This document shows positions 19,901 to 29,123 of a DNA stretch of 64,000 nt, piece after piece. Both the position numbers and the translations under genes were made by a program. Under the pieces are notes generated by a model. It saw only the letters and a program-made list of their open reading frames with translations. It searched no databases and was not told the DNA's origin. Source of the DNA: Novilysobacter antarcticus (lineage in GTDB: Bacteria; Pseudomonadota; Gammaproteobacteria; Xanthomonadales; Xanthomonadaceae); NCBI RefSeq assembly GCF_019802285.1, contig NZ_JAIEUJ010000001.1, forward strand, positions 744,001 through 808,000, in the 5' to 3' direction. Every line of letters starts with the position of its first letter. Position 1 is the stretch's first letter.

Positions 19901-20887
19901 CGCGTCCTCTGAGGCGCGCCACGCCGGGTTCGACACCAGCAGCCCAGCGAGCAATTCGCAGCAGCGTTCCGCGCAGGCGTGATCGACCCGGAACTTCGCC
20001 CGCCTTGCGATCTCGCATGCACGCGCCTCGTCGATGACATGTCCACAGTGCTCGGCGGGCGGCGCGCCTCTTGCCAGCGCCAGGGCTCGCTCCCGCGTGT
20101 CTGCGGCGCAGCTCCAAAATGCGATCCTGACCGTTGCGCCCGCCGCTATCCGCACCCGTCGTCGCAGACTGATCACGGCATCCAGCACGTCGCCGGCAGT
20201 CTCGCCCAGGACATCGCCGTTCCACACCGCATGCGCGTTCCCCAGGCGCCGTCCGCGCCCGAGGAAGCGGCGACGATCGCTTTCGTATTCGCAGGTATCC
20301 GTCGGCTGGCCTTCCACCAGCGCTACCTGGGCGACCCAGCATGCCTTCTCGTCGGCGGAACGGCGACGACGAGTGGCGAGCAGCACGCCGCCATCGGCCA
20401 CCCACTCGGTACGCACGAAAAGCTTGGAAAACGCCGGATGCGACGCATCGGCCGCGAGGGACCCCAGCACAGGCTCGCTGTAGGAAGTCACCTCGATTAC
20501 CCGCGCCCGCGGACTGCGGTTCGTGATGCTCAGGTGCCGCAGCTCGGCGTCCCGATCGGCAGCGACGACCACGGTCAGGCAGGTTTCAAGGGCGTGCGCG
20601 ACCCGCCTGCTGGAAAACACGCCATACGCCGCATCGGTGGTCACCTCTCCCGCAGACGTAGACATCGGCTGCCGGGTCGGTGACCACACCGCGCCGCTGT
20701 CGGCATCGCGCAGCACCAGATAGCTGCCCCACGCATCGCAGGTCGGGTCTTCGTGCCATCGGGTCAACGCCCGACCGCACCATCGACTCCACCCTGAGCC
20801 GGCATCGGTCAGCAGGGTGGTGAAGCGGCCGTTCGACAGCAGGTGGACACGCTGCACGGCAATCGTCGGGGCGTTCGGAGCGGACAT
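16955..20887 (-). CDS. GH94 family protein, NdvB C-terminal-like (possible beta-1,2-oligoglucan phosphorylase)
   Basis: The 1310-residue protein has no transmembrane segment or signal peptide. It contains two GH94-type beta-sandwich domains: the first begins RVHLLSNGRFTTLLTDAGSGWSRW (in part) at residue 12, the second near residue 500 with FDNGYGGFSLGGEEYIIRTD and CTPSPWSNIVANP. The C-terminal (alpha/alpha)6 barrel carries GDWNDG at residues 979-984; Asp983 corresponds to the general acid of GH94 phosphorylases. The order equals the C-terminal half of cyclic beta-1,2-glucan synthases, but the GT84 glycosyltransferase is absent. GH94 also includes 1,2-beta-oligoglucan phosphorylase, which yields glucose 1-phosphate; this suits the neighbouring genes. 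ATG 20887 has a strong GGAGGGAG site. Phosphorylase activity is inferred. Confidence 0.82.
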   Translation of the reverse strand: MSAPNAPTIAVQRVHLLSNGRFTTLLTDAGSGWSRWCGRALTRWHEDPTCDAWGSYLVLRDADSGAVWSPTRQPMSTSAGEVTTDAAYGVFSSRRVAHALETCLTVVVAADRDAELRHLSITNRSPRARVIEVTSYSEPVLGSLAADASHPAFSKLFVRTEWVADGGVLLATRRRRSADEKACWVAQVALVEGQPTDTCEYESDRRRFLGRGRRLGNAHAVWNGDVLGETAGDVLDAVISLRRRVRIAAGATVRIAFWSCAADTRERALALARGAPPAEHCGHVIDEARACEIARRAKFRVDHACAERCCELLAGLLVSNPAWRASEDALARATGGAPVLWSAGISGDRPIALLAIEEPEVPERVHELLRAQRYWQSMGIGADVVVLASGSVLKGSAADQSLDGLVAEQTRKLATRAALAKAEAFYLRADELDPGLRDGLIGAARVIVPAGGDAGRPDATGVVAEEDAPLVHGPEPLTPPPDPEPRPSDHAGFRTAALSLQFDNGYGGFSLGGEEYIIRTDGTRCTPSPWSNIVANPAFGFIATAEGGGHTFSGNSQQNPLTPWANDPVTDEPSEVLYLRDNDSGALWSATPLPIPGAATNRITRHGRGWTKWSHDFDGLGIELLQLVPLEDAVKISGLRVRNHSERRRTISVTAYLQWALGPNGTVPGPHVATSQDPRTGAVFAVNRWREDFGERVAFADIGAEMAAFTCDRGEFLGRYGSIDRPAALQGSSSLSGWRGSGRDPCAALQSVLEIEPGATAELRFLIGDAESTDAASDLVRHARGMDLDTVMGAIHDRWHSVTATLQVETPDPATNLLLNHWLLYQVLSCRMWARTAYYQASGAYGFRDQLQDVMALCISDPDVAREHLLRAASRQFIEGDVQHWWLPPGGKGLRSRMTDDRLWLPYSVLHYLTVTADVEILDASVPFLEGPALEEGHKDAFFTPTVSATHGSLYEHCARTVDASLTLGPHRLPLMGTGDWNDGMNAVGEQGTGESVWMGWLLLDVITRFVPIARSRADTVRSDAWDEVAVTVKAAMEDAGWDGQWYRRGYYDDGTPLGSASQEACRIDSIAQSWAVMSGAGDPDRARSAMHATDRELVDRGHRLARLFTPPFAENGPHDPGYIKAYPPGVRENGGQYTHGCIWSIFAWAALGEAAKAWELFDFFNPIGHSISSTAAEHFGVEPYVSCADVYSVGALAGRGGWTWYTGSAAWLYRAGIEALLGFGLRGDQLLVDPCIPRAWPGFRMIYRHRSSEYRIQVDNPAGVSRGIRDGTLDGEPLRVRGEAARIPLRDDGQQHRVHLTMGRDAAVG

Positions 20888-20994
20888 GCTCCCTCCATCG
20901 GGCAGCATGGAATCTTGATGCTACTCCGGCATCGTTACGCTGCCTTGAAGGCCCATCGACTACCGTCGCCGTATCGCAGCGGACGGATACCACA

Positions 20995-22272
20995 GTGACC
21001 GATGAGCGACTGATCGACCGCTTGCAGCGAGCCGCATTTGGCTACTTCTCCGGCGCGTTCAATCCGGCCAATGGACTTGTGGCGGACACAAGCCGGGCAG
21101 GCTCGCCATGCAGTATTGCGGTGGTCGGCTTTGCCTTGGCCACCTATCCGGTGGCCGTCGAGCGTGGATGGATCGGTCGGCGCGATGCGGTGCAACGGGC
21201 GCTGGCAACCCTGCGCTTTTTCCACGAGAGCGATCAGAGCGGAGCGGCCGACGCCACCGGCCACAAGGGGTTTTACTACCACTTCCTGGACATGGATTCG
21301 GGTACGCGGATGTGGCGCTCGGAGTTGTCCACAATCGACACTGCCCTGTTCATTGCCGGGGCGCTGCTTGTCGCCCGCTATTTCACCGACGACACCCATG
21401 ATGAGCACGAGCTGCGCTTCCTGGCCGACGCCCTGTACCTGCGCGTGGACTGGCAGTGGGCCTGTGCAGACCGGCCCACGATCCGCCAGGGGTGGAAGCC
21501 GGAGTGCGGGTTCCTTCACTACGGCTGGGACGGCTACGACGAGGGCATCCTGCTGTATGTGCTGGCCGCGGGCTCGCCCACCCACCCGATCGACAGCGCC
21601 AGGTACGCCGCTTGGACGGCCACCTACCAATGGGAAAACCTCTACGGCGAGGAGTTCCTGTATGCGGGACCGCTGTTCGTGCACCTGTTTTCACACGCGT
21701 GGATCGACTTTCGCGGCATACGCGACCCCTTCATGCGCGAGAAGCGCAGCGACTATTTCGAGAACACCCGCCGTGCCATCGCCGTCCAGCGTGAATATGC
21801 ATGGCGCAATCCGCACGGTTTCGCCGGCTATGACCGCGACTGCTGGGGCCTGACCGCATGCGATGGTCCGGACGAGAGCAACCCTCAACTGGCCAACCAC
21901 CTGGGGCGGCTGTACGGCTACGCCGCACGCGGGGTTCCTTACGGCCCGGATGACGGCACCTTGAGTGCCTGGCTCGGCCTGTGCTGCCTGCCCTTCGATC
22001 CGGCGGTCGCGCTGTCAGCCACCCACGCGCTGTTGCAGCGGTATCCACAAACGCTGCAGAAGGAGCGCTTCGCGAGCGGCTTCAACCCCTCGCTCGCAGA
22101 TGATGACGGCGCTCCGTGGGTATCCGCTGGCGCCTTCGGACTGGATCAGGGACTGGTGGTGATGATGGTGGAGAACCACCGCAGCGGGCTGATCTGGAAC
22201 CTGATGCGCGACTGCGGATACCTGCGTAACGGCTTGAGAAACGCCGGCTTCGGCGAAGGCTGGTTGGAATGA
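20995..22272 (+). CDS. Glycoamylase-domain (PF10091) glycoside hydrolase, GH144-like
   Basis: This 425-residue protein begins LIDRLQRAAFGYFSGAFNPANGLVADTS and continues with GFYYHFLDMDSG and ELSTIDTALFIAGAL, the conserved blocks of the glycoamylase (PF10091) family. The family includes GH144 endo-beta-1,2-glucanases and the middle domain of NdvB-type cyclic glucan synthases. Later WKPECGFLHYGWDGYDEG and AYDRDCWGLTACDGP also match. No signal peptide is visible, so the substrate would be cytoplasmic or imported. It is divergent from the GH94 gene with 107 bases between the start codons, suggesting shared control. The start is GTG at 20995 with a poor ribosome binding site. It overlaps the oxidoreductase gene by four bases. 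Confidence 0.8.
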   Translation: MTDERLIDRLQRAAFGYFSGAFNPANGLVADTSRAGSPCSIAVVGFALATYPVAVERGWIGRRDAVQRALATLRFFHESDQSGAADATGHKGFYYHFLDMDSGTRMWRSELSTIDTALFIAGALLVARYFTDDTHDEHELRFLADALYLRVDWQWACADRPTIRQGWKPECGFLHYGWDGYDEGILLYVLAAGSPTHPIDSARYAAWTATYQWENLYGEEFLYAGPLFVHLFSHAWIDFRGIRDPFMREKRSDYFENTRRAIAVQREYAWRNPHGFAGYDRDCWGLTACDGPDESNPQLANHLGRLYGYAARGVPYGPDDGTLSAWLGLCCLPFDPAVALSATHALLQRYPQTLQKERFASGFNPSLADDDGAPWVSAGAFGLDQGLVVMMVENHRSGLIWNLMRDCGYLRNGLRNAGFGEGWLE

Positions 22273-23786
22273 GTTCCTTTGCCCGCGAGAGTCTGGTTTC
22301 CCATGCGCCCGAAGACGGCTACGAGGATGAGCGCCTCGCCAATGTGCGCCCACCCGGCTGGCGGAACCCGGAACCGGCGGCGCGGTATGACCTGGTCATC
22401 CTCGGTGGCGGTACCGCAGGGCTGACCGCGGCCGCCGAGGCGCGCGAGCGCGGTGCCAGCGTCGCCCTGATCGAGCCCCGCCTGCTCGGCGGCACCTGTC
22501 TCAACACGGGGTGCGTGCCTTCCAAGGCCCTGATCCACAGCGCCCGCATCTGCGCGCACTTGCGGGACGCCAGCAGATACGGAACGGCTGACGTCGACGC
22601 GGTGCAGGTCGATTTTGCCGCCGTCATGGAGCGGATGCGGGCGATCCGGGCGCGAATCAGCCGGGGCGACGCGGCGTCACGCCTGTCAGGCATGGGTACG
22701 GATGTGTTTTTCGGCCCGGCGCGATTCACTGCAGCCGATTCGCTCATTGTCGCAGGGACCGTCCTGAGGTTCGACAAGGCGCTGATCGCCACCGGCGCAC
22801 AACCCCTGATCCCTGCCATCCCGGGGTTGGCCGAATGCGGCTTTTTGACCAGTGACACCGTGTTTGACCAGACCACCCTGCCCGACCGGATCCTGGTGAT
22901 CGGCGGCGGTCCGCTCGGCTGCGAGATGGCCCAGGCCCTATGTCGCTTCGGCGCACGGACAACAATCGTGCAGAACTGGCCCCTGTTCCTGCCGAAGGAA
23001 GAGCGCGACGCAGCGCAGGTGCTTTCCGGGGCCTTTGCCCGTGACGGACTGGAGGTGCGACTGAATACCCGGGTTGTGGATATTCGGGTCGAGGGGGATC
23101 GCAGGATCGCCGAACTGCTGAGCGACGACGACCGGAGCACCCTCGAATTCGATGCCATCCTGACGGGAACAGGCCGCTCCCCCCGGGTGGAGGGGCTGGA
23201 CCTGGAATTGGCCGGGATCGAGTACGACGGCCATCGCGGAGTCCACGTCGATGATTGCCTGCGCACCAGCAATCCGCGGGTGTATGCCGCCGGTGACGTG
23301 TGCCTGGTGCACCGCTTCAACGACACGGCGCGCGCCTCAGCACGGCTTGCGGTCGCCAACGCACTCGACGGCGCAAATGAACGTCTGAGCGAGCTCGTGA
23401 TCCCCTGGTGCACCTACACCGATCCGGAAATCGCGCACGTGGGCATGTACGTCCGTCACGCGCGGGAGAAGGGTATCGGGGTGAGGACATTTACCGTGCC
23501 GATGCATACGGTGGACCGGGCAATCACCGACGGTAATGACGCCGGCTTCGTCAAGATCCACGTGCGCGACGGCACCGCCGAAATCCTGGGTGCCACGATC
23601 GTAGCCCGCCACGCAGGCGAAATGATCAGCGAGATCACCCTGGCCATGGTCGCCAAGCTGGGTCTCGACAAGCTCTCGCAGGTGATTCACCCCTACCCCA
23701 CCCAGTCCGAAGCGATCCGCATGGCAGCCGACGCTTTTTCCCGCAGCCAGCGTGGCCCGGCCGTCACGAGCGAACTGCGAGACTGA
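22269..23786 (+). CDS. Class I pyridine nucleotide-disulfide oxidoreductase (mercuric reductase-like)
   Basis: The 505-residue flavoprotein has DLVILGGGTAGLTAAAEA (FAD binding), the redox disulfide GGTCLNTGCVPSK around residues 75-87, the NAD(P) motif VIGGGPLGCEMAQAL, the second FAD motif VYAAGDVCL, and a dimer-interface VIHPYPTQSEAIRM with the His and Glu typical of the family. A polar N-terminal extension of about 35 residues precedes the core; no HMA metal-binding domain is present. The C-terminal Cys pair of true mercuric reductase is missing (the tail ends SELRD), so mercury reduction is unlikely. It sits between the glucanase and 6-phosphogluconate dehydrogenase genes, in an ATGA overlap with the former. 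The physiological disulfide substrate is unknown. Confidence 0.88.
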   Translation: MSSFARESLVSHAPEDGYEDERLANVRPPGWRNPEPAARYDLVILGGGTAGLTAAAEARERGASVALIEPRLLGGTCLNTGCVPSKALIHSARICAHLRDASRYGTADVDAVQVDFAAVMERMRAIRARISRGDAASRLSGMGTDVFFGPARFTAADSLIVAGTVLRFDKALIATGAQPLIPAIPGLAECGFLTSDTVFDQTTLPDRILVIGGGPLGCEMAQALCRFGARTTIVQNWPLFLPKEERDAAQVLSGAFARDGLEVRLNTRVVDIRVEGDRRIAELLSDDDRSTLEFDAILTGTGRSPRVEGLDLELAGIEYDGHRGVHVDDCLRTSNPRVYAAGDVCLVHRFNDTARASARLAVANALDGANERLSELVIPWCTYTDPEIAHVGMYVRHAREKGIGVRTFTVPMHTVDRAITDGNDAGFVKIHVRDGTAEILGATIVARHAGEMISEITLAMVAKLGLDKLSQVIHPYPTQSEAIRMAADAFSRSQRGPAVTSELRD

Positions 23787-23816
23787 TCGGACGCATTACT
23801 GAAAAGGAGGCACGAG

Positions 23817-24722
23817 ATGAAACTCGGCATGATCGGCCTTGGGCGCATGGGGGCCAACATGGCCCGCCGCCTGATCCAGGGCGGCCACTCCATCGTCGGG
23901 TTCGATCCCGACCCCGACGCCCGCAAAGCGCTGGAAAAAGACGGCGCGCAGACCGCCGACAGTCTCAAGGCGCTGGTCGAATCGCTGCCCGGGCCTCGCA
24001 ACGTCTGGATGATGGTCCCCGCCGGCGACATCACCGAAAGCACGGTCGGCGACCTGATGGCGTTACTTGACGCCGGCGACACCCTGATCGACGGCGGCAA
24101 CTCCAACTACAAGGACACAGTGCGTCGGGCCAACTCGCTGGCGGAGCACGACATGCATTACGTCGACTGCGGCACCAGCGGCGGTGTCTGGGGGCTGGCC
24201 GAGGGCTACAGCCTGATGATCGGTGGCGAACCGGCTCCGGTGGAGGCGCTGCGCCCGGTGTTCGAGACCCTTGCCCCGGCGACCGACCAGGGCTGGGGCC
24301 ACGTGGGCCCGCCCGGCGCCGGACACTTCACCAAGATGGTCCACAACGGCATCGAGTACGGAATGATGCAGGCCTACGCGGAAGGCTTCGCGATTCTCCA
24401 GCACAAGCAGGAGTTCTCCCTGGACCTGCACCAGGTCGCCGAGATCTGGCGCAACGGCAGCGTGGTCCGTTCGTGGCTGCTCGACCTCACCGCCCGGGCC
24501 CTGGACCAGAACCCGACCATGGACGGGATCGCGCCCTGGGTGGACGACTCTGGCGAGGGCCGATGGACGGTGGCAGAGGCAATCGACCTGGACGTGTCCG
24601 CGCCGGTGATCACCCTGGCGTTGCTGGAGCGGTTGCGCTCGCGCGACAAGGACTCCTATTCCGACAAGCTGCTGGCCGCGATGCGCAACCAGTTCGGTGG
24701 GCACGCCATCAAGAAGGAATGA
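23817..24722 (+). CDS. gnd: 6-phosphogluconate dehydrogenase, decarboxylating (short GntZ type)
   Basis: The 301-residue enzyme starts MKLGMIGLGRMGANMARRL with the Rossmann GxGxMG motif, then DGGNSNYKDT, VDCGTSGGVWGL and FTKMVHNGIEYGMMQAY, the substrate and catalytic Lys/Asn region. Length and motifs match the short GntZ/YqeC group, about 300 residues, rather than the 470-residue E. coli Gnd. It oxidises 6-phosphogluconate to ribulose 5-phosphate and CO2; cofactor preference within this group varies (NAD or NADP) and cannot be assigned by eye. A strong AAAAGGAGG site precedes the ATG. It is the last of three co-directional genes and faces the zwf operon. Confidence 0.93.
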   Translation: MKLGMIGLGRMGANMARRLIQGGHSIVGFDPDPDARKALEKDGAQTADSLKALVESLPGPRNVWMMVPAGDITESTVGDLMALLDAGDTLIDGGNSNYKDTVRRANSLAEHDMHYVDCGTSGGVWGLAEGYSLMIGGEPAPVEALRPVFETLAPATDQGWGHVGPPGAGHFTKMVHNGIEYGMMQAYAEGFAILQHKQEFSLDLHQVAEIWRNGSVVRSWLLDLTARALDQNPTMDGIAPWVDDSGEGRWTVAEAIDLDVSAPVITLALLERLRSRDKDSYSDKLLAAMRNQFGGHAIKKE

Positions 24723-24833
24723 GGCCGTGAACGTGCGGCGGTCGGCCGACGGACCGCGTCGCTGGAAAGAACCAATGGGCGCCGGCGGTACACTGGCACT
24801 CCACATTGCCGTCGCTCGATACCCCCCAACACC

Positions 24834-25382
24834 ATGCGTAATCCCCTGCAGGACCAGCTGCTCAAAGCGGGCTTGGTCAAGAAGAACAAGGTCACCCAGG
24901 TTGTCCGCGAGCAGAACAAGAAGCGGCACGGCAAGGCCGAGCCCAACGCAGCGCCTGAAGCCGATGCCGTGGATGCCCAGCGGCTGCTTGCCGAGCGCGT
25001 GGAACGCGATCGTGCGCTGTCAGCCGAACGCAACGCCCAGGCGCGCGCCAACGAGCTGAAGGCGCAGGTGCGGCAGATCGTGGAGATGCATCGGGTCAAG
25101 CGCGAGGGTGAGATCGACTACCGGTTCACCGACGGCAATGCGATCCGCAGCGTGCTGGTCAACGAGGCGTTGCGCGCCCAGCTCGCAAAGGGAACGCTGG
25201 TGATTGTGCGCCATGGCGACAGCCATGAGCTGGTGCCCCGTGCTGCCGCGGAAAAGATCCGCGAGCGTGACCCGGAGGCCATAGTGCTCGACCACGGACG
25301 CGCCGACGACACCTCGAGCAAAGCTGGCGATGACGACGATTTCTACAGCCAGTTCAAGGTTCCCGACGATCTGGTCTGGTAA
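24834..25382 (+). CDS. DUF2058 family protein (YaiL-like)
   Basis: The 182-residue protein starts MRNPLQDQLLKAGLVKKNKV, with a highly basic region, a central coiled-coil (RLLAERVERDRALSAERNAQARANELKAQ) and a C-terminal globular part with EIDYRFTDG, all typical of DUF2058/YaiL nucleoproteins. The tail ends YSQFKVPDDLVW, a conserved end of the family. It may bind RNA or ribosomes, but its function is not established. It is 111 bases after gnd and converges on tkt with 15 bases between, so it is probably an independent unit. Confidence 0.88.
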   Translation: MRNPLQDQLLKAGLVKKNKVTQVVREQNKKRHGKAEPNAAPEADAVDAQRLLAERVERDRALSAERNAQARANELKAQVRQIVEMHRVKREGEIDYRFTDGNAIRSVLVNEALRAQLAKGTLVIVRHGDSHELVPRAAAEKIRERDPEAIVLDHGRADDTSSKAGDDDDFYSQFKVPDDLVW

Positions 25383-25397
25383 TCGCTGCGGCGCCGT

Positions 25398-27446
25398 TCA
25401 GGCCAGCAGCGCCCGCGCCCGTTTCACGACGTTGTCGACGGTGAATCCGTAGGCAAGGGCAACTGCCTGCATTGGCGCCGACGCGCCAAAATCATCCACC
25501 GACAGCACGGCGCCACCGTCACCGACCCAGCGATGCCACCCCTGCGCGCTGCCGGCCTCGACCGCCAGTCGGGCAGTGACCGCGGGCGGCAGGACCGAGT
25601 CGCGGTATTCCCGCGGCTGGGCCTCAAACAGATCCCAGCTCGGCATCGACACGCACCGGACACCGACCCCATCGCGCCGCAGCCGTCCGGCCGCCTCCAC
25701 GATAAGACTGACCTCCGAGCCGCTGGCGATCAGGATGATCTGCGGCGAGTCGCCCAGGTCGGCATCCAGCACATAGGCGCCCTGCGTCACTCCATCGGCG
25801 GCGGCGTATACCTGCCGGTCCAGCGTTGGCAGATCCTGCCGGGTCAGGATGAGCACGACCGGCCGGTCGCGCATTTCCACCGCGACGCGCCAGGCGACGG
25901 CGGTTTCGTTGGCGTCGGCCGGGCGAATCACGCTCAGGCGCGGAATGGCGCGCAGGCTGGCGAGCTGCTCCACCGGCTGGTGGGTCGGGCCGTCCTCACC
26001 CAGCAGAATGCTGTCGTGGGTGAACACGTGAACCAGATGCAGCCCCATCAGCGCCGCGAGGCGAATGGGCGGCCGCATGTAGTCGGAAAAGACCAGGAAC
26101 GTCGCGCCGTAGGGGATGAACCCGCCGTGCGCCGCCATCCCATTCACGATCGCTCCCATCGCATGCTCGCGCACCCCGAAATGCAGGTTGCGCCCGGCCA
26201 GGCTCCAGCCGCCGCCGTCGGAGCCTTGCTTGTCCTCGCCCGCGGCCAGCGGAGGATTGAAGTCACCCATGCCCTTCAGGGCGGTCTTGGTCGACGGATC
26301 CAGATCAGCCGAACCGCCCGACAGCTCCGGCAGGTGCGGCGCGATGGCGTTCATTACCCTGCCGCCGGCGACGCGGGTCGCCATTCCCTTCGCATTGGCG
26401 GGAAATACCGGGAGTTCCGCATCCCAGCCGGTCGGCAGGACGCCCTCCAGGCGCCGCCGCAGTTCTCTTGTCAGATCCGGCTGCGCCGTGGCATAGGCCT
26501 GCATCTGGCGATGCCACACTTCTTCCTGGGCGGCGCCCCGCCCAACCGCTGTTTGCATATGGGTGAGCGCCTCATCGGGGACCCGGAAAGCCGGCTCCAC
26601 CGGCCAGCCCAGGTTCTGTTTGGTCAGGCGCACCTCTTCCTCACCGAGCGGTGACCCGTGAGCCTCGAAGCTGTCCTGCTTGTTGGGCGAGCCATAGCCG
26701 ATGTGGGTACGGACCAGAATCAGTGACGGTCGCCGGACTTCGTCAGCGGCAGCGCGGATCGCCGCATCGATGGCCGCCACGTCATTGCCGTCCTCGACCC
26801 ATTGCGTGTGCCAGCCGTAGGCCCGGAAGCGCGCTTCGCAATCCTCGGTGAACGCGATATCGGTGGCCGCTGACAGGGTCACGAAGTTGGCGTCGTACAG
26901 ACAGGTCAACTTGCCCAGTCGCAGATGCCCGGCGAGCGAGGCGGCCTCGGAGGCGACGCCTTCCATCAGGTCGCCGTCGCTGGCGAGCATCCAGGTACGG
27001 TGGTTGATCACCTCGTGCCCGGGCCGGTTGTACTGCGCCGCCAGTTGCGCCTCGGCCATCGCCATGCCGACCGCGTTGGCGAACCCCTGCCCGAGCGGAC
27101 CGGTGGTCACCTCGACCCCGGGCGTGTGACCGCGCTCGGGGTGGCCGGGGGCCTTGCTGCCCCATTGGCGGAACTGCTTGATGTCATTCAACGAGATGTC
27201 GTAGCCGCTCAGGTACAGCAGGCTGTAAAGCAATGCAGAGCCGTGACCGGCAGAAAGGACGAAGCGATCCCGGTCCGCCCAGTCCGGGTTGCGCGGGTTG
27301 GCCTTGAGCCAGCGCGACCACAGGACATACGCCATCGGCGCGGCGTCAAGCGGGAGTCCCGGATGTCCGCTGTCCGCCTTCTGCACCATGTCCACGGACA
27401 GGAAACGGAGGGTGTCGATACAGAGCTGGTCGATTCGCGCGGACAT
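25398..27446 (-). CDS. tkt: Transketolase
   Basis: The 682-residue enzyme has the N-terminal [22 protein letters not shown], the thiamine diphosphate motif with [14 protein letters not shown] and LYDANFVTL, the pyrimidine-domain stretch [32 protein letters not shown], and the C-terminal domain. It transfers two-carbon units between sugar phosphates in the non-oxidative pentose phosphate pathway. Length is close to E. coli TktA (663). It is the last gene of the zwf-tal-pgi-pgm-tkt operon, nine bases after pgm, with GAGG before the ATG. Confidence 0.97.
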   Translation of the reverse strand: MSARIDQLCIDTLRFLSVDMVQKADSGHPGLPLDAAPMAYVLWSRWLKANPRNPDWADRDRFVLSAGHGSALLYSLLYLSGYDISLNDIKQFRQWGSKAPGHPERGHTPGVEVTTGPLGQGFANAVGMAMAEAQLAAQYNRPGHEVINHRTWMLASDGDLMEGVASEAASLAGHLRLGKLTCLYDANFVTLSAATDIAFTEDCEARFRAYGWHTQWVEDGNDVAAIDAAIRAAADEVRRPSLILVRTHIGYGSPNKQDSFEAHGSPLGEEEVRLTKQNLGWPVEPAFRVPDEALTHMQTAVGRGAAQEEVWHRQMQAYATAQPDLTRELRRRLEGVLPTGWDAELPVFPANAKGMATRVAGGRVMNAIAPHLPELSGGSADLDPSTKTALKGMGDFNPPLAAGEDKQGSDGGGWSLAGRNLHFGVREHAMGAIVNGMAAHGGFIPYGATFLVFSDYMRPPIRLAALMGLHLVHVFTHDSILLGEDGPTHQPVEQLASLRAIPRLSVIRPADANETAVAWRVAVEMRDRPVVLILTRQDLPTLDRQVYAAADGVTQGAYVLDADLGDSPQIILIASGSEVSLIVEAAGRLRRDGVGVRCVSMPSWDLFEAQPREYRDSVLPPAVTARLAVEAGSAQGWHRWVGDGGAVLSVDDFGASAPMQAVALAYGFTVDNVVKRARALLA

Positions 27447-27455
27447 GCTGTTACC

Positions 27456-29123
27456 TCACTGTTCGGTGGTCGGGTCCTCCAGGGCGGCGTCAACAGTCTC
27501 CTGTGCATCCTTGAGCAATTGCTGCAGATGGTCGGCGTCGCGAAAACTCTCGGCGTAGATCTTGTAGATGTCCTCTGTCCCGGAGGGACGGGCGGCAAAC
27601 CAGCCACTGGCAGCGACAAGCTTGATGCCACCAATGGCGGCGTCGTTGCCGGGTGCCTTGTCCAGCACCTGCTGGATCGGCTCGCCGGCCAGTTCGGTGG
27701 ATGCGATGGCGTTGGGGGTCAGCGCGGCGAGCGCGCGCTTTTGCGCCTTGGTCGCGGGCGCTTCCACCCGATCGGTGAACGGCTCGCCATAACGGTCACA
27801 CAACCGGCGGTAGATCACGCCGGGATCGTTACCCTCACGGGCAGTGATTTCCGCGGCAAGCAGGGCCGGTGCGATGCCGTCCTTGTCGGTCGTCCAGACC
27901 GAACCGTCGCGACGCAGGAAGGAGGCACCCGCGCTTTCCTCGCCGCCGAAGCCCAGCGTGCCGGAAAACAGCCCGTCCACGAACCACTTGAAACCCACGG
28001 GAACCTCATACAGGTGCCGGCCCAGCCCCGCGGCGATACGGTCGATCATGGCGCTGCTGACCACGGTCTTGCCGATGCCGGCCCCCGTGCTCCACTGCGG
28101 ACGGTTGCGGAACAGGTAATCGATGGCGACGCTGAGGTAGTGGTTGGACGGCATCAGTCCAGCGCTGGCGGTCACGATGCCGTGGCGGTCGTGGTCGGTA
28201 TCGCAGGCGAAGGCGACGTCGTAGCGATCCTTCAGGCCGATCAGCCGGCTCATCGCATACGGGGAGGAGGGATCCATGCGGATGCGCCCGTCCCAGTCCA
28301 GGCTCATGAAGCCGAACTGCGGATCCACCTGCTCGCTGACGACGTCCAGCGCGATCCGGTAGTGCTCGGCAATGCGCGCCCAGTAATGCACCCCTGCCCC
28401 GCCCAGCGGATCCACGCCCAGCCGAAGGTCTGCGCTGCGGATCAGGTCGAAGTCGATCACGTTGCCCAGATCGGCGACATAGGCCGAAAGGAAGTCGTGC
28501 TCGCGGGTGGTGCCGGCGGCGCGGGCGCGCCCGCCGGTCCAACGCCGCACGCCGTCCAGTCCCTTCGAAAGGCTTGCATTGGCGTGTTTCTGGATCCACG
28601 CGGTCACGTCCGTATCGGCGGGGCCGCCGTTGGGCGGGTTGTACTTGAAGCCGCCGTCCGCCGGCGGATTGTGCGACGGGGTGATCACGATGCCATCGGC
28701 GAGACCTCTTTCCCGTCCTGAGTTGTGGACCAGGATCGCGTGGGAGATGGCCGGCGTGGGCACGGGTTCGTCATCCGCCGACACGTGCACCTGGACGCCG
28801 TTGGCTGCCAGCACTTCCAGCGCGGTCTCCAGGGCCGGGGCGGAAAGCGCGTGCGTGTCGGCACCAATGAAGATCGGGCCGTCGATCCCCTGCCCCTTCC
28901 GGTAGGCACAGATCTCCTGGGTGATGGCGAGGATGTGGTCCTCGTTGAAACTCCCTTCCAGCGACGAACCACGATGGCCGGAGGTCCCGAACGACACCGT
29001 CTGCGCCGGGTTGGATGGGTCCGGCCGGGTCTGGAAGTACGCGTTGACCAGACGGCCGACGTCGATGAGGTCACGAGCCTCTGCCGGCAAGCCGGCGCGC
29101 TTGTCGATGCGTGTGCCCATCAT
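27456..29123 (-). CDS. pgm: Phosphoglucomutase, alpha-D-glucose specific
   Basis: The 555-residue protein matches E. coli Pgm (546). It shows the phosphoserine loop [19 protein letters not shown] (Ser of TPSHNPP), [12 protein letters not shown] near the N-terminus, the metal-binding loop with [10 protein letters not shown] and the substrate loop [16 protein letters not shown]. It interconverts glucose 1-phosphate and glucose 6-phosphate, so it would carry a GH94 product into the pentose phosphate pathway. ATG 29123 forms an ATGA overlap with the pgi stop; a longer open frame upstream lies inside pgi and is rejected. Placement in the middle of an oxidative pentose phosphate operon is unusual. 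Confidence 0.96.
   Translation of the reverse strand: MMGTRIDKRAGLPAEARDLIDVGRLVNAYFQTRPDPSNPAQTVSFGTSGHRGSSLEGSFNEDHILAITQEICAYRKGQGIDGPIFIGADTHALSAPALETALEVLAANGVQVHVSADDEPVPTPAISHAILVHNSGRERGLADGIVITPSHNPPADGGFKYNPPNGGPADTDVTAWIQKHANASLSKGLDGVRRWTGGRARAAGTTREHDFLSAYVADLGNVIDFDLIRSADLRLGVDPLGGAGVHYWARIAEHYRIALDVVSEQVDPQFGFMSLDWDGRIRMDPSSPYAMSRLIGLKDRYDVAFACDTDHDRHGIVTASAGLMPSNHYLSVAIDYLFRNRPQWSTGAGIGKTVVSSAMIDRIAAGLGRHLYEVPVGFKWFVDGLFSGTLGFGGEESAGASFLRRDGSVWTTDKDGIAPALLAAEITAREGNDPGVIYRRLCDRYGEPFTDRVEAPATKAQKRALAALTPNAIASTELAGEPIQQVLDKAPGNDAAIGGIKLVAASGWFAARPSGTEDIYKIYAESFRDADHLQQLLKDAQETVDAALEDPTTEQ

Noticed and set aside
16955-20887. Full cyclic beta-1,2-glucan synthase
   Set aside because: No GT84 domain and no transmembrane helices; only the C-terminal GH94-like half is present.
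22269-23786. Mercury resistance (merA)
   Set aside because: The C-terminal Cys pair and the N-terminal metal domain are missing, and no merR, merT or merP genes are adjacent.
26925-28721. Long open frame of 598 codons on the plus strand
   Set aside because: It lies antisense to tkt and pgm, whose conserved motifs are clear. The frame is a by-product of high GC content and matches no family.
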